Assembly: GCA_030323885.1 (NCBI GenBank)
Contig: CM059186.1
Span: 154,599,064-154,663,063 of the forward strand
DNA: 64,000 nt
From: Branchipolynoe longqiensis
Taxonomy: Eukaryota; Annelida; Polychaeta; Phyllodocida; Polynoidae
Direction of reading: 5' to 3'
Part shown: positions 50,885 through 62,764 of the stretch, piece after piece
Position numbering within the stretch: position 1 is the first letter of the stretch
How the letters are laid out: each line of letters starts with the position of its first letter
The notes under the pieces: generated by a model
Told to the model about the DNA's origin: nothing
What the model saw: only the letters and a program-made list of their open reading frames with translations
Database searches by the model: none
Program-made: the position numbers and the translations under genes

Positions 50885-51425
50885 ACGACTACGGGGTGGG
50901 TGGGGAGGGGTGGTGGGGTGGGGTGGGGTGTGGAGGATGTGGTGTTAGGGCACTGAGGACGGGAGAGGAGGGAGTGGTGGGCGGGGTGTGGAGGGTGGGG
51001 TGGGGGTCCGGGTGGGGTTAGGAAGAAGGATGGGAGTGGTGGGGGAGTGATGCTGGTGGAGGTGGAGGTAGTGGGGGTGGTGGGTGATGGTGGGTGGTCG
51101 TGGTGGTGGTTGGTGGTGGTAGTGGTGATGGTGGTTGTAATGGGTGTGGTGGTGGTGGTTGCCGTGGTGGTGGGTGATGGTGGTGGTGGGTGGCGGTGGT
51201 GGTGGATGGCGGTGGTGATGATGGGTGGTGGTGGTGGCGAGTGGTGGTGGGTGGTGGTGGCGGTTTTGATGGTGGGTGGGGTTGGTGGTGGTGGGTGGTG
51301 GTGGTGGTGGTGGTGGTGGGCGGTGGTGATTTTGGGAGGTAGTGATGGCGGGTGACGGTGGCGGTTTTGATGGTGGGTGGTGGCGGTGATGGTGGGTGGT
51401 GATAGTAGCGGTGGTGGTGGTGGTG
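50885..51425. repeat. GGTGGT/GGTGGC-type array
   Basis: Irregular triplet-like GGT/GGC/GAT repeats over about 540 bp. Long frames are His/Pro/Thr or Gly/Val/Trp low complexity. Confidence 0.92.
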
Positions 51426-51539
51426 TGGGGGTTGTAATGGGGCCGGAACCAGAAGAGCACCGGCTGAGAAAGGAGCGAGTATGGACATATTCTGAAAGCA
51501 TCGAAAGAGGAGCCTGTCAGAACAGAAGGCGGGGAAGAT

Positions 51540-51660
51540 GTAGTGTGTGTGGGTCTGTGTAGTGTGTGTAGTGTGTGTAGTGTGTGTGTGGTGTGTGTGT
51601 GGTGTGTGTGTGGTGCGTGGTATGTGTGTAGGTGTGTGGGTATGGGTGTGTGAGTGGGGG
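51540..51660. repeat. GTGTGT-rich tract
   Basis: GTAGTGTGTGTAGTGTGTGT-type units. Confidence 0.9.
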
Positions 51661-51734
51661 ATAGGATCAATGGAATAGGAACCACCCACGGACGGAATGC
51701 GGAGTGGGAACAGCGGCCGGTGATGGTAGAGAAT

Positions 51735-52030
51735 GGAGGTGGGGGAGAGGGAGGGTTATGAATGAGGGAGTGAGGGGGAGCGGAGGGTGGGAGGGAGGGG
51801 GAGGGAGGGGTGGGAAGCGGGAGGAAGAGGATGAAGTGGAGGGGAGGTGAAATTAGAGGGGAGGGGGAGGGAGGGGTGAGGGAGGGGTGAGGGAGGGAGG
51901 GGGAATGGGGAGGGGGAGAGAAAGAGAGGGGAGGCGGAGGGAAGGGGAGGGGAGGTGGAGGGGAGCGGGGAAGGGAGGGAGGGAGGGCGGTTTGGGAAGG
52001 AGAGCGAGGGAGGGAGGGGAAGAGGGGGAG
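51735..52030. repeat. Polypurine tract on + strand
   Basis: About 300 bp of nearly pure A/G (GGGAGGGAGGGG units), the opposite strand bias of 21880-22400. A short unique island (52031-52145, with CGACAACCGGAAATGG) follows. Confidence 0.92.
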
Positions 52031-52145
52031 GGAGGAGGCGGCGAATTGACAGCAATGAAGCGATGAAAAGAAAGCACCGCGCGTTCGACACATACATGGT
52101 GGTCGGCCCGCCACTGAAACGCGCGACAACCGGAAATGGCTAGAT

Positions 52146-52508
52146 GAACTCACACGGGAGGAGGTGCGGGGGTGGGGGGGGGGCTCTGGTAGGATATTGG
52201 GAAAGAAAGATGGAGGGAGAGGGGGGAGAACAGGGCCATAAGGGGCACCTAGAAAGCTGGCACAAGGAGCGTGTCTTTCGGGGGAGAGTGGAGGGAGACC
52301 TTCTGAGAAATGAATCAGGGCCTTGGGGGCCCTTATGTTGTAACGTGTGAGGCCATTCTATGAGACATTGTATAGCAGGGAAATCCATATGAGGGCAGAT
52401 ATAAGGCCCGCATCTATACTACTGAAGTAGTGAGTGGTGGTGATTGGAGAGACTGGGGTAGTATATATGATGCAGTACATTTATATGATGGTAGTGCATA
52501 TATGAAGG
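52146..52508. other. Intergenic, no gene seen
   Basis: G-rich start, then unique sequence. No feature is recognised. Confidence 0.4.
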
Positions 52509-52672
52509 TGACTGGACGAGGTGGCTGAATGGGTAAAAGCGCAGGCTTCCCATGTGGAAGGTCAGGAATTCTAATCCCAGTCGAGTCAAACCAATGACTT
52601 GTAGAATTGATACTTGTCGCTAGTTAGCCTGGCGCTCGGTACTACTAGGATAGTGCAAGGACTGGTTAGGAC
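52509..52672 (+). mobile_element. SINE-A 5' half
   Basis: Head GACTGGACGAGGTGGCTGAA, GGAATTCTAATCCC, TTGATACTTGTCGC and GGCGCTCGGTACTACTAGGA up to GACTGGTTAGGACAG. The rest is missing. Confidence 0.85.
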
Positions 52673-53129
52673 AGAGAACACTTATACTGTAATTTAGTAC
52701 AGATAGAAGACAATACCAAAATACATTAAGTGAAATAAAGTGAGCTGCACTATGGGGACCTGGTAAAGTCAAAACAAGAATAAAACCCTTTGAGATGTTA
52801 ATAAATTATCGCCGTACAAATCTTTAGGATTAAAAGATTTAAAAGCTCCACACTGGTCAAAGCAGCAATAATCACGTTTGTATAGATCTGATTTCACACA
52901 CCTATGCAGCCTGGTAATAACCCAATAGATCTTCCTGGACCCATGAAAGATTGCCATGGTGACACCACTACCCAACATAAATAGTCTGTGACCAAGCAAT
53001 GCGCTGAGGCCTCTATCAATAATAGAGCATAACGACCAATGCTGCTACCAGAAAAGATAATCAAACATATACTACATGACCAGATCAAATCCTTCCGCAA
53101 GTTATCTAAATGCTACCAAAATGGGTTTA
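52673..53129. other. Intergenic, no gene seen
   Basis: Unique sequence with frames below 80 codons. No feature is recognised. Confidence 0.45.
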
Positions 53130-54150
53130 AAACTTGTTAGTAGTTGTTAGTAGTTGTTAGTAGTGGTTGGTAGTGGTTGGTAGTGGTTGGTACTGGTTGG
53201 TAGTTGTTGGTAGTTGTTGGTATTTGTTGGTAGTTGTTGGTAGTTGTTGGTAGTTGTTGGTAGTTGTTGGTAGTGGTTGGTAGTTGTTGGTAGTTGTTGG
53301 TAGTTGTTGGTAGTTGTTGGTAGTTGTTGGTAGTTGTTAATAGTTTTTGGTAGTTGTTGATAGTCGTTGGTAGTCGTTGGTAGTCGTTGGTAGGTGTTGG
53401 TAGCTGTTGGTAGCTGTTGGTAGCTGTTGGTAGCTGTTGGTAGCTGTTGGTAGCTGTTGATAGCTGTTGCTAGTTGTTGCTGGTTGTTGGCAGTCGTTAG
53501 CAGTCGTTTGTAGTCGTTGGTCGTCGGTGGTAGTCATTGGTAGTCGTTGGTAGCTGTTGGTAGTTGTTGGTAGCTTTTGGTAGCTGTTGGTAGTTATTGG
53601 TAGTTGTTGGTAGTTGTTAGTAGTTGTTGGTAGTTTTTGGTAGTTGTCGGTCGTTGTTGGTCATTGTTGGTAGTTGTTGGTAGTTGTTGGTAGTTGTTGG
53701 TAGTTGTTGGTAGTTGTTGGTAGTTGTTGGTAGTTGTTGGTAGTTGTTGGTAGTTGTTGGTAGCTGGTAGTAGTTTTTGGTAGTTGTTGTTAGTTGTTAG
53801 TAGTTGTTGGTAGCTGTTGGTAGTTGTTGGTAGTTGTTGGTAGTTGTTGGTAGTTGTTGGTAGTTGTTGGTAGTTGTTGGTAGTTGTTTGTAGGTGTTGG
53901 TAGTTTTTGGTAGTCGTTGGTAGTTGTTGGCAGCTGGTGTTTATTGTTGGTAGTTGTTGGCAGCTGGTGTTAATTGTTGGGAGTTGTTTACAGCTGGTGT
54001 TAATTGTTGGTAGTTGTTGGCAGCTGGTGTTAATTGTTGGTAGGTGTTGCTTGTTGTTGTTAGTTGTTAGTAGGTGGTAGTAGTTGGCAGTAGTTGGTAG
54101 TAGTTGGTAGTGTTGCTAGTAGTTGGCAGTAGTTGGTGATAGTTGGCAAT
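53130..54150. repeat. TAGTTGTTGG 10-bp minisatellite (1 kb)
   Basis: About 100 units of TAGTTGTTGG and close variants (TAGCTGTTGG cluster at 53400-53470, TAGTCGTTGG at about 53360-53390 and 53530-53550, GCAGCTGGTGTTAATTG blocks at 53930-54030). Variant monomers are clustered, as expected from local amplification. Confidence 0.96.
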
Positions 54151-54449
54151 TGTGAGAAGCTTGGAAGGAAGTGTCAAGCGGCTGGATTTGATCAGATAGA
54201 GAGACATAAAGGGAGTGAATCGGGTACACACAACGCGACATTCGGAAACAACGCCATGAGGCAATGCACCCGGTTTCCATGTAAAGAGTTCCTGTGAAAT
54301 ATATGATGGCCTCATTAGTTCTAACGATAGTGGCTGTGATAAGACTGACAGCGCTTAGTGGTGGCGAGCTGCGTGTTGTGATGCGATAGCTGCCCTATAT
54401 ATATATATATACACATATATATATATACATATGGGGTTGGTAATATATA

Positions 54450-54625
54450 CAGTAAAACCTCTAAATCGACTGACCTTGGGACCGACTTTAAGTGATCAAT
54501 TTAGGGAGGTGGTCGCTTAAGGGATATAGAATATTGTTACAATTGTATTGTTTGAACCCAAAGAAAGCAATCGATATAGGGGAGTAGTCGATCTGTGGAG
54601 GCGGTCGGGTAGAGAGGTTTTCTTG
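54450..54625. mobile_element. MITE-TA copy E
   Basis: CAGTAAAACCTCTAAATCGA to AGAGAGGTTTTCTTG, orientation as copies B and D, in TA-rich flanks. Confidence 0.9.
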
Positions 54626-54670
54626 TATATGTATATATATGTATTGCTGAATCAAACTAATGACTATATG

Positions 54671-54730
54671 TGTGTGTTTGTGCATATATATATATATATA
54701 TATATAGATATATATATATAGATATATATA
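54671..54730. repeat. TA-rich microsatellite
   Basis: Roughly 60 bp of TA with interspersed TAGA. Confidence 0.9.
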
Positions 54731-54755
54731 ATGAAAGACCAGGGGGTACGTGCAA

Positions 54756-55482
54756 AGACCCACATAGCTTCTGCTTGGTCAGTGCCTACAGCCCATTGGA
54801 CCTAAGTCCTATGGATCTTAAGCCGTGTTCACACGGGCGATTTAATCCGCCTCATATAAAGCGCCTTGCCTAGTTCGCCTCACATTTTGCCGTGTGAACG
54901 CGATGGGAGGCGGATTAGGGCTGAATCGATTCATATGATTCGCTTTATATAAACCACCTAAGCGAGGTGGTTTATATGAAGCGAACTAGCTTAGGTCGGC
55001 CCATCTCGCCCGTGTGAACGCAACTGACTTACTTGAGGCGGATTAAGGAGTCACACTATATAATATAATTTGGTCTATGAAACCGCTAGCTGTGCACAGA
55101 TATTTTTTTCATCATTTATTTTTAGGGTTTCACTGCCCAGCAGAAATTTTGACCGTTCCAAACCAATACGATTCAGTCAATACATATCTAGGTCGAACCA
55201 ACACTCTCTCGTGCCGGTGTCCACGAACCCAAAATGGTGCTGGTTAGTCTGGACTTGCTCATGCGCAGATATCCACTTCTGCCTTAAAAACGATTCAAAG
55301 CACTGCTCGTGTGAATGCGAAAGACTTTCAAACTAAATTGATTCATATGATTCGCCTTGTCTAACTCGCTTTATATTTTGCCCGTGTGAACACGGCTTAT
55401 CACACAGCTCAGAGGTGAACTGCTTCCTTTGGCATCTCTAGAGTGAGTCCCTGTCTGTCCAGCAAGTACAAGGAGTTCAAGG
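54756..55482 (+). repeat. Repeat R3 copy carrying MITE-3
   Basis: R3 sequence (GACCCACATAGCTTCTGC ... CCTAAGTCCTATGG and CACACAGCTCAGAGGTGAAC ... AGGAGTTCAAGGG) is split by MITE-3. The uninterrupted counterpart lies at 56291-56448. Confidence 0.9.
54821..55397. mobile_element. MITE-3 (AGCCGTGTTCACACGGG termini), 577 bp
   Basis: AGCCGTGTTCACACGGGC and its exact inverse at the right end form the termini; TA lies on both sides (54819-54820 and 55398-55399). Comparison with the empty site at 56364-56365 supports a TA target. The interior holds a hairpin with 21-bp arms (54939-54959 and 54965-54985, TTCGCTTTATATAAACCACC). No transposase. Confidence 0.94.
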
Positions 55483-55499
55483 GATGGGTGAGGGGACGC

Positions 55500-56190
55500 G
55501 GGTGTGCCCGATTGAGACCATAGACACATTGACCAGTAACGTCACTGTCACGTGACTCACACTTCGGAATGGCCTGCTTGGCAAAATGGAAGAGTGTGGT
55601 TGTTTTGTATATAAATCAGTGGAACAAATCCTTCAAGTAAACTGATCATTTTCATAATATTCAAACCGCTAAAACTGTCAAATTCACTGGATCTCAGCTC
55701 ACTGTATTTTTATCACTGGGTGTACCCATTCAATACTTCCAAAGCCTTGGAAATAATTGGATAAATAAAACCAATACAACTTAAAATTATCGGTGATAAT
55801 ACAGAGATCAAACACAGTGAGTAAATGTCCACAGTGTTAAATAACCATTCTGTTAAATTAAAAATAATATTGCTTCATATATATATATATTGATATAACT
55901 GATTTTATTACTGTCGTATCCAGAAGGGAAAAAACCCACTGGATCAGGGGGGGGGGTGAAACCCATTTTTGACAGACTGGCAAATTGTCAAACATACTGA
56001 ATACTGTGAATCTCAGTTTGCTGTGCCTTTGTCACTTGATGTGCCTGTCTAATTGAAGAATTTCTGGGTTTCTGCCAGTCTTCCAGTTATTCTACTTATA
56101 CTCACTACTATCAGGAGGATGCTGGCAACTGTCTGCCAGTCTCCCCCCACTAAATACCAAACACAACTCATAAGAAAGAAAGGGACACAA
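55500..56190. other. Intergenic, no gene seen
   Basis: AT-rich unique sequence. No recognisable feature. Confidence 0.45.
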
Positions 56191-56290
56191 GTCATGCAAG
56201 ATTGACAGTGATAAGGTTGAGCTTTATTGCTACAACTCTTGTTCACCTACTAGTGACCTGCCACCCTGACTCACTTACAACCTGCTGCAC

Positions 56291-56448
56291 AGACCCACAT
56301 AGCTTCTGCTTGTTCAGTCAAAATCAGTGCCTACAGTCCATTGAACCTAAGTCCTATGGGTGTTACACACAGCTCAGAGGTGAACTGCTTCCTTTGGTAT
56401 CTCTAGAGTGAGTCCCTGTCTGTCCAGCAAGTGCAAGGAGTTCAAGGG
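56291..56448 (+). repeat. Repeat R3, uninterrupted copy
   Basis: About 158 bp, matching both halves of the interrupted copy. At the position of MITE-3 it reads GTGTTACACACAGC with a single TA. A 10-bp length difference (TCAAAATCAG) exists elsewhere. Confidence 0.9.
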
Positions 56449-56939
56449 TGACTGGGCTCACACAGCCAGCCAATCAAACACCTCTGCTGCCTGGGAGGGG
56501 TGGTGCCCAAGAGGGGGCACCTGTCACTCAACCCCAGGGCAGGTGGTGTCCATAATATATGCAGAATGGCTGGGTGTGCTTACCCAGTGGTCCCGTGGTA
56601 ACAAGTAGTCATCATACAGTTACATTAAACAATAATACATGTCCCGCTCCATTTGCACTCTTCCTGGTGCACGGAGGGAACATTACTGTAATTAGTAACC
56701 GTATCTTAATATCCGGACATCATACCGCAATCCCGGTCACCGTGCATCATAGCATTTACACATAGTTATATCCATGTCACACAGTGAGTGGGCACACATT
56801 GCATCACTATTACATAACAATGGTCCCCAACTCCATCACCCAAAATATTGATATGATTCCAAGCTTGGCTATCACGACCGAAAGACCGCATATTTTTACA
56901 CAATGTTTCCAAAGCATTGTGAATAAATAAATAAAAGGC

Positions 56940-57135
56940 AATATAAATATATATTTATTATATTTATATATGTGATGCATAATGTATTATGCAAGTATAA
57001 CAATACGGAAGGGAATATTACTTGTTATTATGATTAATGTTATACTCTGTAAGACGCAACACTGTACTGATGGCACCATCTCGGCCCACCTCGCCTCCAC
57101 CAGATGTTAACCAGTGTCAGTCGCATATATATACG
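56940..57135 (+). repeat. Interspersed repeat R2, copy 2
   Basis: Counterpart of 19275-19475 (ATATATGTGATGCATAATG, AAGGGAATATTACTTG, GGCACCATCTCGGCCCACC, CCAGTGTCAGTCGC). Confidence 0.75.
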
Positions 57136-57444
57136 TCTAAGCAGAAATGACAGACCCCAGCTACTAGTACTATCGGTCATATTTACTGGTTATTTCTGCG
57201 AACCAGGGATTACAAGCAGGAAATCCACGAGTAAGCATAAACACTCAACCTGTCTATAAGTCTGGAAGCTCAACAGTGTCAGGGTGGGCGGGGACCGGAC
57301 ACCAGCAGAACACCCCCCCCCCCGCCCTCCTTCGCTTCATCCCGGTTTGGATCGGGTTATGCTATAAAGCTAGAACCAAGTGGCAGAATTGAATAATACC
57401 GTATTTGTTATATCAAGACTGATCGATCTGCACCACGTCTGGAA

Positions 57445-58335
57445 TGGACACACACACATACAGACAGACACAAACCGACAGACAGACACACAAACTCAGA
57501 CACACATACATACACACATATACACAGGCACACAAACATCCAGACAGACACACATACATACACACAGACAGACACACAGAAAGGTACACAGTCACACACA
57601 GACCACTCACATACATGCAGACAGACACACAGACACATACAGGGACAAACACACAGACATACACACAGACACATACAAACACAGACACACATACATACAC
57701 ACATACACACTAGGCACACAAACATTCAGACAGATACACATACATACACATAGACAGACACACAGACAGACACACAGACAGGCACACAGTCACACACAGA
57801 TTACTCACAGACACGCAGACAGACACACAGACACATACAGGGACAAACACACAGACATACGCACAGACACATAGTCACACACAGATTACTCACAGACACG
57901 CAGACAGACACACAGACACATACAGGGACAAACACACAGACATACGCAAGACACATGCACAGACAAACACACAGACAGACACACAGACAGGCACACAGTC
58001 ACACACAGACTACTCACAGACACACATACAGACACACAGACATACACACAAACACAGACACACAAACACAGACACACAGACATCCAGACAGACAAACGGA
58101 CATACACATAGACAGACATACAGACAGACACACAGACAGGCACACAGTCACACACAGACTACTCACAGACACGCAGACAGATTCACACAGAGAAACACAC
58201 AGACATACACACAGACACACACATAGACAAACACACAGACAGACACACAAAAACAAAGACGCACAGACAGAAAAAACAAACATATAGACAGACACACAGG
58301 CAGACACCCGCAGACACACACATACACACACAGGC
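57445..58335. repeat. ACAG/ACAC array (0.9 kb)
   Basis: CA-rich with larger duplicated blocks: ACAGTCACACACAGA ... CTCACAGACACGCAGACAGA recurs at about 57788, 57870, 57997 and 58146. Frames are low complexity. Confidence 0.95.
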
Positions 58336-58670
58336 CGATCCTGCCCGGTGAGATGCACGCCGGGAGTTCCACAGACAATCACGGACGGACGCGTGACGAG
58401 CTTATACTTTGATTCGTTCTGTAAACCGAGTAACTCTCCGGCTGGACGATGATTCAATGGCGCTGGGCGGGCGAGCAGGCGGGCGGGCGGGTGGGAGGGT
58501 GGCACTACGCTGACGGTGCTGCGTAACGTCCGGAGGGGGCGCTGGTGGCACAACTCAATCTCGAGTTTGCGCTGTGAGGCGTGCTTTATTATTGGTGCGG
58601 TCGTGGCTGATAGAATTCCACCTGCGTACGTTGCCGTGGGTTTGGGAGTGGGGTAGGGGTGGAGGTGGAG
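58336..58670. other. Unique GC-rich island between arrays
   Basis: Includes GATGCACGCCGGGAGTTCC, GGACGATGATTCAATGGCGC and GCTTTATTATTGGTGCGGTC. No gene is recognised. It resembles the other islands listed. Confidence 0.35.
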
Positions 58671-59164
58671 TGGTGGGGTGGGGGTGGGGGGGGGGGGGGT
58701 AGATTGAGCGCTCATTCCGGCTAAACTAGTTCCCGGGAGTCATAGAGCAGACGACGTTGAAGGCATGGACGGGACTTGGGAGTGTATGTATATATATAGG
58801 ATGTGGCTAGTGGGTCGTGCGGTGGTAGGATTGGGGTTGGGGGTGGGGGGTGTGGGGGGGGGGGTGGAAGGAGTGGGGGGAATGATGATTCAGTGCGGAC
58901 TGGGGAGTGTATATATATACATATATATGGGGTGTGGCTAGTGGGTCGTGCGGTGGTGGGGTGGTGAGGGTGGTGGGGTGGTGGGGTTGTGGGGTGGGGG
59001 GGGGGGGATGATGGATCAGTGCCTGCCGCAGACGTGATCTGGCGTTTGTCAGACTTCACGTATTCGTGTTCCACCCCACCCCCTTCGACCCTCTACCCCA
59101 ACCCCCACCCCACCCCACCCACACCCTCCATCTCCACCCTACTCAACCGGGTACAAGAGCCCTC
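58671..59164. repeat. G/C-run sequence with a duplicated block
   Basis: GTGTATATATATA..GGTGTGGCTAGTGGGTCGTG occurs twice (about 58772-58835 and 58907-58955), each followed by GGTGGTGGGGT-type runs. A short unique piece (59025-59080) separates G-rich from C-rich DNA. Confidence 0.8.
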
Positions 59165-59520
59165 AATCCACGGCCCCCTCCCACGCCCCGCGGCCCGCGG
59201 CCCATGGCCCACTGCCCACGGACCACGCCCCGCGGCCCGCGGCCCATGGCCCATGGCCCACGGCCCACGGCCCACGGCCCACGGCCCACGGACCACGGCC
59301 CACGGACCACGGCCCACGGACCACGGCCCACGGACCACGGCCCACGGCCCACGGACCACGGCCCACGGCCCACGGCCCACGGCCCACGGCCCACGGACCA
59401 CGGCCCACGGACCACGGCCCACGGCCCACGGACCACGCCCCACGGACCACGGACCACGGACCACGGACCACGGACCACGCCCCACGCCCCACGGACCACG
59501 GACCACGGACCACGGCCCAT
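59165..59520. repeat. Heptamer array (CGGCCCA / CGGACCA)
   Basis: About 48 units of CACGGCC/CACGGAC type. The 7-bp unit cycles through all three frames, so proline/histidine- or tryptophan/arginine-rich frames stay open on both strands. These are not genes. Confidence 0.95.
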
Positions 59521-59704
59521 CGGCGCTCCTCACTTTGCGACAAGCCCTGGCCCCGTGTGCATATACTACTTGGGTGGTGGCGCTGTGTGGGGTTGGTGGT
59601 GGGTGGCGGTGGGGGTGGCGCCCCTGACGGCCGGCACTGAGAGGCAATGCGTGGGGCTGTTGACCTCCATCCTCTCCATGCACCTCATCGCACCACACAC
59701 TTGA

Positions 59705-59965
59705 TTGAAGATGTGTGTGCATGTGTGCGTGTGTGTGGGCACGTTTTGGGCGTGTGTGTGTGCGTTTGTGCGTGTTTACGATTGTGCGTGTGTGTGCGTG
59801 TGCGTGCACATGTGTGTATGCGCCTGTGTATCTGCATATGTGCATGTGTGCGTGTGTGTGCGTGTGCGTCTGCGTGTGCATGTGTGTATGCGCGTGTAGG
59901 CACGTATGTGTGTGCGCCTGTGTGCATGCATGTGTAGGCGCGTGTGTGTGCATGTGTGAGCACCT
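59705..59965. repeat. GT-rich microsatellite
   Basis: TGTGTGCGTGTG-type units. Confidence 0.95.
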
Positions 59966-60005
59966 ACACTTTTCCCGTTCTGTTGGCTGGAAGTTGCAGC
60001 TGATT

Positions 60006-60337
60006 TTGTTTGTTAGTTAAAGATTTACATCCTAGCAACATCTAAGGTCATGTCAGGACAGGTACTGAACTCTGACAGTGGGCACTCATGGCGCCTTTAT
60101 AGTGTTGCCTCACTGGGAGAACAGGTCACTGGCACCCTGATCTGATATCCCACCTGGTTACATTATCCTGACACTAAGCTGACCAGTCCTTGCCATATCG
60201 TAATAATGCCGAGCACGAGGCGAGGAAGCGACAAGTATCAATTTTGTATGTCATTGGTTTGACTCGACCGGGAATCGAACTCCCGACCTTCCGCACAGGA
60301 ACGTTCGCTCTACCGTTTCAGCCACCGCGTCCGGTAT
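60006..60337 (-). mobile_element. SINE-A copy, full length
   Basis: Inverted tail (TTACATCCTAGCAACATC, GTCATGTCAGGACAGG), body and head with GGGAATCGAACTCCCGACC and CCACCGCGTCCGG. The head has one B box only. Confidence 0.92.
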
Positions 60338-60339
60338 GT

Positions 60340-60735
60340 GAGTGGCGAGCGGTGATGAGTGGTAGTGAGTGGTGAGTGGTGAGTGGTGGTGAGTGGTGGT
60401 CAGTTGTGGTTAGTTGTGGTGAGTGGGGGTGAGTGGTAGTGAATGATGATGTGAGTGGTCATAAGCGGTTGTGAGTGGTGGAGAGTAGTTATGAGTGGTG
60501 GTGAGTGGTGGTGAGTGGTAGTGGTGGTGAGTGGTGGTGAGCGGTGGTGCAAGGTGGTGTGTGGTAGTGAGTGGTAGTGAGTGGTGGTGAGTGGTAGTGA
60601 GTGGTGAGTGGTGGTAGTGATGGTGAGTGGTGGTAAGCAGCTGTGAGTGGTGGTGAGTAGTGGTGAGTGCTGGTGCGTGATGGTGAGTGGAAGTGAGTAA
60701 TGAGTGGTAGTAGTAGTGGTGAGTGGTGGTGGCAG
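60340..60735. repeat. GTGAGTGGTG minisatellite
   Basis: Irregular GAGTGGTGGT units. It begins at the SINE head end. Confidence 0.93.
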
Positions 60736-61376
60736 GGGGAGGTGTGTCGGTGTTCAATCTGGCCTGGCCAGCAGTCTGCTTTGACTACGTCCACACAAAC
60801 ACAACATACCGGCTGAGCACTCCCTCAAAGGGCCCCACAGCAAACACTCCCACAGCAGCGTTACATCAACAAATATACCGCCATTATTATATCAGACAGG
60901 TAGATAAAAGATTCACCACTACCCAGAGTAGATGTGAATGACAACCCTGCTAAAATCCAAGCAAAAACTGTGTTAGCAAGAAATAAGTGTGGATATGGTG
61001 GTTTCAGGGCACAGTCTATATAGTGTCTTAAAGTTGAGAAATTAAGATAGACTGCAACAACAAAAACACCACAAGATGGCGGCTATAGAACGTTCTCGAT
61101 TTTACTTGTTAAGTCTAATAATGTACATATTTTCCTTATGTATTCACCCAAGGTAGTGGGCTATGATAGATAAGCATTTGAAGTATATATTTAGCACTTT
61201 AGATTGAAAATTCATGTGTCTATAGTCATAACCCAGCTTCCCGAGCACTTTCTTTGAATGGGTTGTTTATCAGGGACTGGGAAGAGTGCTGCGAGAGTAA
61301 CTATCGGAGAGTTGGCTAGAAGTTCACTAGTGGTATCACCGATTGTCTGTGTAATACACGTGTTATGTGGAAGTGG
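60736..61376. other. Intergenic, no gene seen
   Basis: Unique sequence. No family is recognised. Confidence 0.45.
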
Positions 61377-61900
61377 GGAGAAAGAAAAGTGGGGGTGAGT
61401 AGGGTAAATAAGTGTTACTAAGAAAAGTGGGAGTGAGTGGGGTAAATGACTGTCACAAAGAAAAGTGGGGGTGGATAGGGTAAATAATTGTTACTAAGGA
61501 AAGTGTGTGTGTGAGATAAATAACTACAACTTAAGAAAAGTGGTGGTGGTTTGGGTGAATAAGTGACACAAAGAAAAGTGGGGGTGGTCGTGGTAGATAA
61601 CTATAACTAAAAAATGCCGGGTGGACAAGGGAATTAAGTGTAACCAAGGAAAGTGGGGGGTGAGGTAAATAACTGTAACTAAGAATAGTGGGGGTGGTCG
61701 AGGTAAATAAGTGACACAAAGAAAAGTGGGGGTGGTTGGGGTAGATAACTGTAACTAAAAAACGTCGGGTGGACAAGGGAATTAAGTGTAACTAAGGAAA
61801 GTGGGGTGTGAGGTAAATAACTGTAATTGAGAAAAGTGGGGGTGGGCGGGGTCAAAAACTATTACTGGGGGAAGTGGGGGGTGGGGTGAGGAATAACTGG
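61377..61900. repeat. 38-bp minisatellite, about 13 units
   Basis: Units of GGTAAATAACTGTAACTAAG + AAAAGTGGGGGTGGTCG, about 38 bp, with strong divergence between units. An exact longer duplication covers about 61575-61660 versus 61705-61815. Confidence 0.9.
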
Positions 61901-62084
61901 AACTCTGCCCGGACAGAATATCATATTTTTGAGTAGAATAAACATTGACCACCAACAACAAAGACTGACCTGCCGACCATTTAGCTTTTATGTAAGGGTC
62001 TGTAGGTGGAATCTGCAGTGTAACCTGTGAGTGAGAAGCCAGAGGACCTCCAGTTTCCAGCACCCCTGTTGCTGTCGGTCTTAC

Positions 62085-62590
62085 TTGGGCCCTCCCCGAA
62101 CCGCCCCGGCACTCCCGCCCGCTCCGACCCGCCCCGTCTCCCTCTCCCCCCGCCCCGACCCGTCCCGCCTCGCCCCGCCTCCCTCTCCCTCCGACCCGCC
62201 GACCCGCCCCGCCCCGTCCCGCCTGCCTCTCCTCCCACCCCGCCCCGACCCGCTTCCCTCTCCCCCGCCCCGCCCCGCCCCGCCCCGACCCGACCAGACC
62301 CGACTCCCTCTCCCCCCCCCGCCCCGCCCCACCTCCCTCCCCGACCCGCTCCGCTCCCGCCGACCGCCCCGCCACGACCACCCCGCCTACCTCTACCCCG
62401 CCGCCCGGCCCCGCCCGCCCCGCCCCGCCCCCCGCCCCGCCCCGCCCCCCCGCCCCGCCCGCCCGCCCCGCCCCGCCCCGCCCGCCCGTCCGCCCCGTCC
62501 GCCGCGCCGACCGCCCCGACCCCGACCGCCCGCCCCGACCCGCCCCGACCCGCTCCGACCCGCCCTGACCCGACCCCCCGACCCGATTGC
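62085..62590. repeat. CCGCCCCGACC pentamer-type array (0.5 kb)
   Basis: CGCCC/CGACC units with CTCCCTCTCC interruptions. CpG-dense. Proline/arginine frames are low complexity. Confidence 0.93.
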
Positions 62591-62764
62591 TGCGCCCCGG
62601 GGCTCAGTACGTTATGGCTCCGGCTAGGCCCTCTGGGATCCGGCGTATACGTATATCAATGGTCCGGTGACTCACAGCCCTACAACCCCCATCCCACCTC
62701 TACCCCTAGCCCCACACTCCCACCCCACCCTATTCCACACGGAAACGCTAGCCCCATCCATGTC

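Noticed and set aside
59066..59953. Frames over 200 codons across the heptamer array
   Set aside because: All phases are open because the 7-bp unit has no stop codon. No sequence complexity.
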